Of a DNA stretch of 64,000 bases, positions 59,544 to 64,000 are shown piece after piece. Under the pieces are notes generated by a model that was given only the letters and a program-made list of their open reading frames with translations, had not been told where the DNA came from and ran no database searches. The stretch spans positions 95,279-159,278 of the forward strand of contig NC_018258.1 of NCBI RefSeq assembly GCF_000227135.1. The letters are read 5' to 3'. Origin of the DNA: Leishmania donovani. Taxonomy: Eukaryota > Euglenozoa > Kinetoplastea > Trypanosomatida > Trypanosomatidae. The number at the start of each line of letters is the position of its first letter. The stretch's first letter is position 1. Made by a program: the position numbers and the translations under genes.

Positions 59544-59642
59544 NNNNNNNNNNNNNNNNNNNNNNNNNNNNNNNNNNNNNNNNNNNNNNNNNNNNNNNNN
59601 NNNNNNNNNNNNNNNNNNNNNNNNNNNNNNNNNNNNNNNNNN
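59544..59642. other. Assembly gap (99 N) interrupting the amastin array
   Basis: The left flank is the 5' flank of amastin 1 and the right flank is a 30-base A run inside amastin 2. The rest of amastin 2 and its 3' region are missing here. Confidence 0.97.

Positions 59643-59672
<30 letters not shown>
59643..59672. repeat. 30-base poly(A) run at a gap edge
   Basis: A pure A homopolymer directly between the gap and the coding sequence of amastin 2, where a poly-Phe run would be encoded on the minus strand. No amastin has such a run, so this is most likely a sequencing or assembly artefact. Confidence 0.9.
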
Positions 59673-59675
<3 letters not shown>

Positions 59676-59842
59676 GGCCCGCTGCAATCCAACTTTGCAC
59701 CCCATAAGGTTACGCATATCTTTGCGCCACCACCGGCCCCCGGTTTGATGTAAAACATGTCCACCCCCGTACCGATCAGCACGCACAAGAACGCGATGAA
59801 CTGGAGGACCACGTAGATAATGACGCCGAGATTCAACGCCAT
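59673..59842 (-). CDS. Amastin 2, 5' fragment cut by a poly(A) run and a gap
   Basis: The first 56 codons of an amastin nearly identical to amastin 1 (58512-59105). It has the ATG at 59842, the first membrane span and the signature CVTLWGAKLDC, with Leu for Ser and Ser for Arg among the few differences. Coding similarity ends at the A run at 59643-59672. The sequence changes favour a separate gene copy rather than a duplicated contig. Whether the gene is intact in the genome cannot be judged from this sequence. Confidence 0.85.
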
Positions 59843-59887
59843 TTTCGAAGCCTCACAACGAAGAGCTGAGAGAGGCGAGGCGGAGGC

Positions 59888-60280
59888 ACGCAGGAGAAAG
59901 AGCGAAGCGCAGGGGGTCGAGATGGCGCAACAGAGCCGGCGAGGAGGGCGCGGGGGGTGCAAGCCGAAGACAGCGAGGAAGAGCCTTGACAGCATATGCA
60001 GATATGCAGACGTGCACGCGCGCGTTGTCGGCGTTCGTTTGGTTGTGCGCGCGTGTGGCGAGAGGGCAAAGACGGATGTGCAGCGCGGGCACGAGTGGAA
60101 TGCGGCGAGGAGAGAGAGGGAAGGGGCGGAGAGACAGAGAGTGGGGGGAGGCAGGGGGAGGAGACAGGCAGGTGAGACTGCGAGGCGTGCACAGCGGGAG
60201 CGCATGGGCCAGTAGTGGCTGGCATGCACACAGGCGAAAAGGATCAGGAGAGGAGGCCGGCAGATGTGCCGCGCGCCGCA
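59888..60280. repeat. Shared amastin 5' flank, copy 2
   Basis: The same sequence as 59151-59543 with a handful of substitutions, for example near 60078-60101 and 60125. It contains the pyrimidine tract on the transcribed strand. Confidence 0.85.
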
Positions 60281-60315
60281 ACGGCAGCGAGAGAGAGACA
60301 GGCGCGCACGAGAGG

Positions 60316-60789
60316 GGGGCCAAGCAGAGAGGACAGAGGGCACTGCTCGCTACCCTCCGGGCAGCCCCCCTCCACCCCTCGCGCCGCACACAGTCCCCGC
60401 ACCCGCAGCGTCCTCCTCCTCGCGACTGGCCCCGCCTCCTTCGTTTAGCCGCGGCTGCAAACAAGTCGCGCGCCGCACCGCGAGGACGAGGGGAGAGGGT
60501 GCAAAGACACGCAGTCGCACAACCTACCGCACGGGGCCTCCCGCTGCGTCATTCTCGTTTCGGCGTTGCCCTAGCAGCACCTGCGTGCGCAGGGGAGGCG
60601 GGGCGGCCTCAGTGTGTGTGTGGGCGGGATGCAGCACCGCCCACCACGCACCGTCGCAGCCCAACACCAGCCCCTCCATAGGCCCACACAGCAGAAGACA
60701 CATCGACCACAGCACCGCCGGAGGAGACACCGGCACACAAAAACACAGCCATCGTCGCGGCCCTCACGCACGGCACCGCCGCGGACTCC
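60316..60789. repeat. Amastin-region spacer repeat, copy 2
   Basis: Begins GGGGCCAAGCAGAGAGG and continues through the CGACTGGCCCCGCC block, matching 60889-61361 and, from 60425, also 54466-54828. It differs from copy 3 at several positions, so these are probably real paralogous spacers. Confidence 0.85.
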
Positions 60790-60888
60790 NNNNNNNNNNN
60801 NNNNNNNNNNNNNNNNNNNNNNNNNNNNNNNNNNNNNNNNNNNNNNNNNNNNNNNNNNNNNNNNNNNNNNNNNNNNNNNNNNNNNNNN
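60790..60888. other. Assembly gap (99 N)
   Basis: The gap lies between spacer copies 2 and 3. Confidence 0.97.
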
Positions 60889-61361
60889 GGGGGGGGCAAG
60901 CAGAGAGGACAGAGGGCACTGCTCGCTACCCTCCGGGCAGCTCCCCTCCACCCCTCGCGCCGCACACAGCCCCCGCACCCGCAGCGTCCTCCTCCTCGCG
61001 ACTGGCCCCGCCCCCTTCGTTTAGCCGCGGCTGCAAACAAGTCGCGCGCCGCACCGCGAGGACGAGGGAAGACGGTGCAAAGACACGCAGTCGCACAACC
61101 TACCGCACGGGGGCCTCCCGCTGCGTCATTCTCGTTTCGGCGTTGCCCTAGCAGCACCTGCGTGCGCAGGGGAGGCGGGGCGGCCTCGGTGTGTGTGCGG
61201 GCGGGATGCAGCACCGCCCACCACGCACCGTCGCAGCCCAACACCAGCCCCCTCCATAGGCCCACACAGCAGAAGACACATCGACCACAGCACCGCCGGG
61301 GGAGACACCGGCACACAAAAACACAGCCATCGTCGCGGCCCTCACGCACGGCACCGCCGCG
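60889..61361. repeat. Amastin-region spacer repeat, copy 3
   Basis: Matches 60316-60789. Single-base insertions (for example an extra G near 61110 and an extra C near 61250) and substitutions distinguish it from copies 1 and 2. Confidence 0.85.
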
Positions 61362-62277
61362 ACAATCCGCCGACACCACCGGCGCCGCACCGCCACCGCT
61401 CATCCCGCTCGCGGCACACAGCAGGGAGAGACACGGCGGGCGCAGACGGACCGAGCACGCGCAGACACCGCACCGCAGCAGCCCTGCACCACAACAAAGG
61501 CGGAGGCCGCCAGTGAGCAGGGGGTGTGAGGCGCAGCGACCCCGTGTGCGCGCGAGGGGGCGACGAGGGCGGCAGTGCCCGTCGCAGCACGTGAGGGGGA
61601 CCCTACGTCAGCGCACACGCCCCTCCGCCCCGACACCCACGCGCTCGCACACATCCACCACCAGCCCTCCCCCGTCACATCCTCATCTCACCTCGCGTCT
61701 ACAGCCACCAGCACCGGGAGGCGCAGCACAGAAGCTTGTGGCCGAGCAGCCACGCACACCCTACGGGATCGCACAACGCCATGCCCCGCAGCGCCGCACG
61801 GCCCTCAGCAGCCTCTCATTCGTGCGCCCTCCCGCCCGCACACGGCGCTCATCAGACGCGGCAAGCAGCTCATCCAAGCCGCCTCCGTTCCTGCGCACGG
61901 CGTCCACAATCACCTCCGTGCCGAGAACGGCTCCAGTGGGAGGGGTCCGTGGACAGGTCCAGCAGTGGCAGTAGCGTGCTCGCCACGGCCAGCGACTCCG
62001 GCGGCAGCACCGCCACGATGTGGCACATGCGGCGACCGCACGCCAGCGTCAGCGCCCCGCTCCACACACGCCTCAGGATGTCCGCCGCACGCGGCCTCAG
62101 CACAGCCGCTCGAGAGCGAAACCAAAGCCAGACTCGGGAAGGAACGCGCACGCACGCACGAGGAGTCGCCGAGAGAGAGAGAGAGAGAGATGCCGGCGAA
62201 AGGCGGAAGCGAGCGTCCGCAGCCTCAGCTCCCTCCGTGTTTCCCGACGGCATCAGCTCCGCCGGCCCCTTCACAAG
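61362..62277. other. GC-rich intergenic region 3' of amastin 3
   Basis: About 0.9 kb of GC-rich DNA with a GA run (62172-62190). Open frames are long because of composition only. No gene or element is recognised. Confidence 0.5.
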
Positions 62278-62324
62278 GACGTCCCGCTGGAGCTGCCGCG
62301 CTGCCGTCAAGTTCGCTCGTCGCT
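62278..62324 (-). repeat. Conserved amastin 3' element, copy overlapping the end of amastin 3
   Basis: A 47-bp match to 58446-58492. Here the first part encodes the last residues of amastin 3 (SDERT) and the TGA stop, where the amastin 1 copy is untranslated and has CGA at the stop position. Confidence 0.8.
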
Positions 62325-62921
62325 TTTTGCTCCCCCTTTTCTGCAGTTTAAGGTGCCATTACTGTGGTTCACATTCTCAGCAGAGTTCACAGTTGGCCAC
62401 GGAAGCCACAATATGGGAGTGTTGAAGATATCCAAGACCCACGCCACCATGAGGAGAGCGAATCCCACGCCATACTTAAAGTCCACCCTCAGCTCCGGAC
62501 AGTCGATGCCCTCGTCAATGTAATACGCCACCATAACCAATGCCCCGGTGATGCCCAAGGTGCAGACGCCAAGTATGTTTAGCGCCAGGCAGAGCCAGCG
62601 GCAAAAAGCAAAGCGAAAGAGCATCAGAAAGCCGAAGACGACCGCCGCGCCGTACACACAGATCGAGATGATGACCAACGCCTGAGAACCGCGAAACCGG
62701 TCGCGGCGCGCAGGGCATGATGCCCAACGCTGGTTCGACGACAGGACGTACTTTGTGGAGTAGCAATCCACTTTATAGCCCCATAAGGTGAGGCAAGGCA
62801 GGTGGTTTTGGCGATAGAACGGAATAAAACGGAACATGTCAAGAAAACTGCCGATCAGCACGCACAAGAGCGCGATGAACTGCAGGGCCACGTAGACCAG
62901 CACCCCCAGCATAAACACCAT
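62307..62921 (-). CDS. Amastin surface glycoprotein 3 (diverged)
   Basis: A protein of 204 residues with the same four-span layout as amastin 1: spans at about 4-28, 80-103, 109-133 and 149-174. The signature CLTLWGYKVDC is at 43-53, and the WASCPARRD motif aligns with WELCPRIRN. Roughly half of the residues differ from amastin 1, mostly in the two outer loops and the tail, while the N-terminus and third span (CRWLCLALNILG) are conserved. Two NxS/T sites (NHSNGT) lie near the C-terminus, on the presumed cytosolic side, so glycosylation there is unlikely. The ATG at 62921 is chosen by alignment with amastin 1. The final residues come from sequence that is 3' UTR in amastin 1. Confidence 0.94.
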   Translation of the reverse strand: MVFMLGVLVYVALQFIALLCVLIGSFLDMFRFIPFYRQNHLPCLTLWGYKVDCYSTKYVLSSNQRWASCPARRDRFRGSQALVIISICVYGAAVVFGFLMLFRFAFCRWLCLALNILGVCTLGITGALVMVAYYIDEGIDCPELRVDFKYGVGFALLMVAWVLDIFNTPILWLPWPTVNSAENVNHSNGTLNCRKGGAKSDERT

Positions 62922-62965
62922 TTTCAATACTACGCATATCTTACCGAAACGAACCCTCAAAAAAC

Positions 62966-63384
62966 GCACACAGGAGAAAGAGCGAAGCGCAGGGGGTCGA
63001 GATGGCGCAACAGAGCCGGCGAGGAGGGCGCGGGGGGTGCAAGCCGAAGACAGCGAGGAAGAGCCTTGACAGCATATGCAGATATGCAGACGTGCACGTG
63101 TCGCCGTTGCATGTGCACGCGCGCGTTGTCGGCGTTCGTTTGGTTGTGCGCGCGTGTGGCGAGAGGGCAAAGACGGATGGCCAGCGCGGGCACGAGTGGA
63201 AAGCGGCGAGGAGAGAGAGGGAAGGGACGGAGAGACAGAGAGTGGGGGGAGGCAGGGGGAGGAGACAGGCAGGTGAGACTGCCAGGCGTGCACAGCGGGA
63301 GCGCATGGGCCAGTAGTGGCTGGCATGCACACAGGCAAAAAGGATCAGGAGAGGAGGCCGGCAGATGTGCCGCGCGCCGCAACG
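62966..63384. repeat. Shared amastin 5' flank, copy 3
   Basis: Matches 59151-59543 with an insertion of about 21 bases near 63099-63119 (GTGTCGCCGTTGCATGTGCAC region). It starts about 45 bases upstream of the ATG of amastin 3, whereas the coding regions have diverged strongly. Confidence 0.85.
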
Positions 63385-63444
63385 GCAGCGAGGGAGAGAC
63401 AGGCGCGCACGAGAGGGGGGGGCAAGCAGAGAGGACAGAGGGCA
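63385..63444. repeat. Start of amastin-region spacer repeat, copy 4
   Basis: Sequence from GCGAGGGAGAGACAGGCGC to GGACAGAGGGCA matches the join between the 5' flank and the spacer repeat at 60287-60342. It ends at the gap, so the rest of this copy is not seen. Confidence 0.75.
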
Positions 63445-63543
63445 NNNNNNNNNNNNNNNNNNNNNNNNNNNNNNNNNNNNNNNNNNNNNNNNNNNNNNNN
63501 NNNNNNNNNNNNNNNNNNNNNNNNNNNNNNNNNNNNNNNNNNN
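63445..63543. other. Assembly gap (99 N)
   Basis: The gap cuts the fourth spacer copy. Confidence 0.97.
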
Positions 63544-64000
63544 AGGCAGACGCCGCTCGCATCCCCGTCGCAAGCGACTCCTGCAGCACCGGGAGGGGAA
63601 GGAGTGGGGGGCACTTCCGCTTCGTCGCTGTTGAGAGCAACCCTCAACCGGCATGCCGCCGAAATCGTCGACCCTGCTGCTTGCCCCACACCGCAAAATG
63701 AGCCTGCACCCCGCATGCCGGCAATCGGCGCACTAGCTTGCTCATTCCTAGCACCTTGCGCGGCCCAGCAAGGGCAGCCAGCCCGTCTCGCTGTCACCGT
63801 TGGCATTCCCTCAGCGCCTGAGCGTCAGCTCACCGGTATGGCGCTCAGCTCAGAGGGCATCCGACCAGCCGCGCACAACAAATACGGGGGCTCAGACCCC
63901 TCAGGCATGGGTACCCGGCGAAGGGGACGCCCTCCGATCCACCACTCCACCAGCGTTGCACACCGCGCCCAGCCACGGCCAGCCGTCCAGCGCGGCGTAA
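63544..64000. other. Intergenic, possibly retroposon-derived
   Basis: No gene is supported. The last ~160 bases (GGCTCAGACCCCTCAGGCATGG, then a GGTACCCGGCG and CGCCCTCCGATCC region) have the GC-rich, motif-dense look of SIDER-type elements in Leishmania. I could not align them with the other relics in this window, so the label is weak. Confidence 0.3.

Noticed and set aside
1..64000. tRNA, rRNA, snoRNA or CRISPR features
   Set aside because: I saw no convincing tRNA-like boxes or rRNA segments and no CRISPR-like spaced repeats. A dedicated covariance-model search would be needed to exclude small RNAs.

Overview
This window looks like nuclear DNA from a Leishmania-type trypanosomatid. Every credible protein gene lies on the minus strand. 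None shows an intron. Most genes have a pyrimidine-rich tract followed by AG just upstream of the start, as expected for spliced-leader trans-splicing of a polycistronic transcript. The families present are also characteristic: amino acid transporters of the AAAP family, kinetoplastid calpain-like proteins with the DUF1935 domain, and amastins. From established knowledge, an aATP11-type transporter, calpain and amastin neighbourhood is known on chromosome 31 of Leishmania, a chromosome often supernumerary. That placement is inference, and I cannot fix the species.

Layout, in window coordinates; transcription runs from high to low. (1) 1-14863 is an amino acid transporter array: a 3' fragment (2259-2574), a full copy (2903-4405), a 5' fragment without a normal start (9343-9656) and a diverged full copy (13328-14863). 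Three assembly gaps and repeated spacers lie in this block. (2) 16250-27392 holds three single-copy genes: a CRAL-TRIO (Sec14-like) protein and two large proteins I do not recognise. (3) 30445-53463 is a head-to-tail array of five diverged calpain-like proteins. None keeps the catalytic cysteine, and two or three positions of the catalytic triad are lost in some. (4) 53464-64000 is repeat-rich, gap-rich DNA with an amastin array: two complete genes and one broken by a gap.

Long non-coding stretches (0.8-5 kb) separate the genes. They contain simple repeats, relics resembling the SIDER/DIRE retroposons of Leishmania, and a 224-bp segment repeated in front of two calpain genes. Gaps are at 868-966, 2575-2673, 9043-9342, 44889-45103, 54427-54465, 56915-57013, 57946-58044, 59544-59642, 60790-60888 and 63445-63543. 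Several are flanked by the same sequence on both sides, so copy number here should not be taken literally.

The genes do not form a pathway. They are mainly gene-family arrays for surface and cytoskeletal proteins, whose expression in these organisms is set largely after transcription through UTRs. The most interesting points are the degenerate calpain array, transporter copies with identical coding ends but different 3' flanks, an amastin whose C-terminus is encoded by sequence that is 3' flank in its neighbour, and the 224-bp repeat. I did not find a clearly new biological system.
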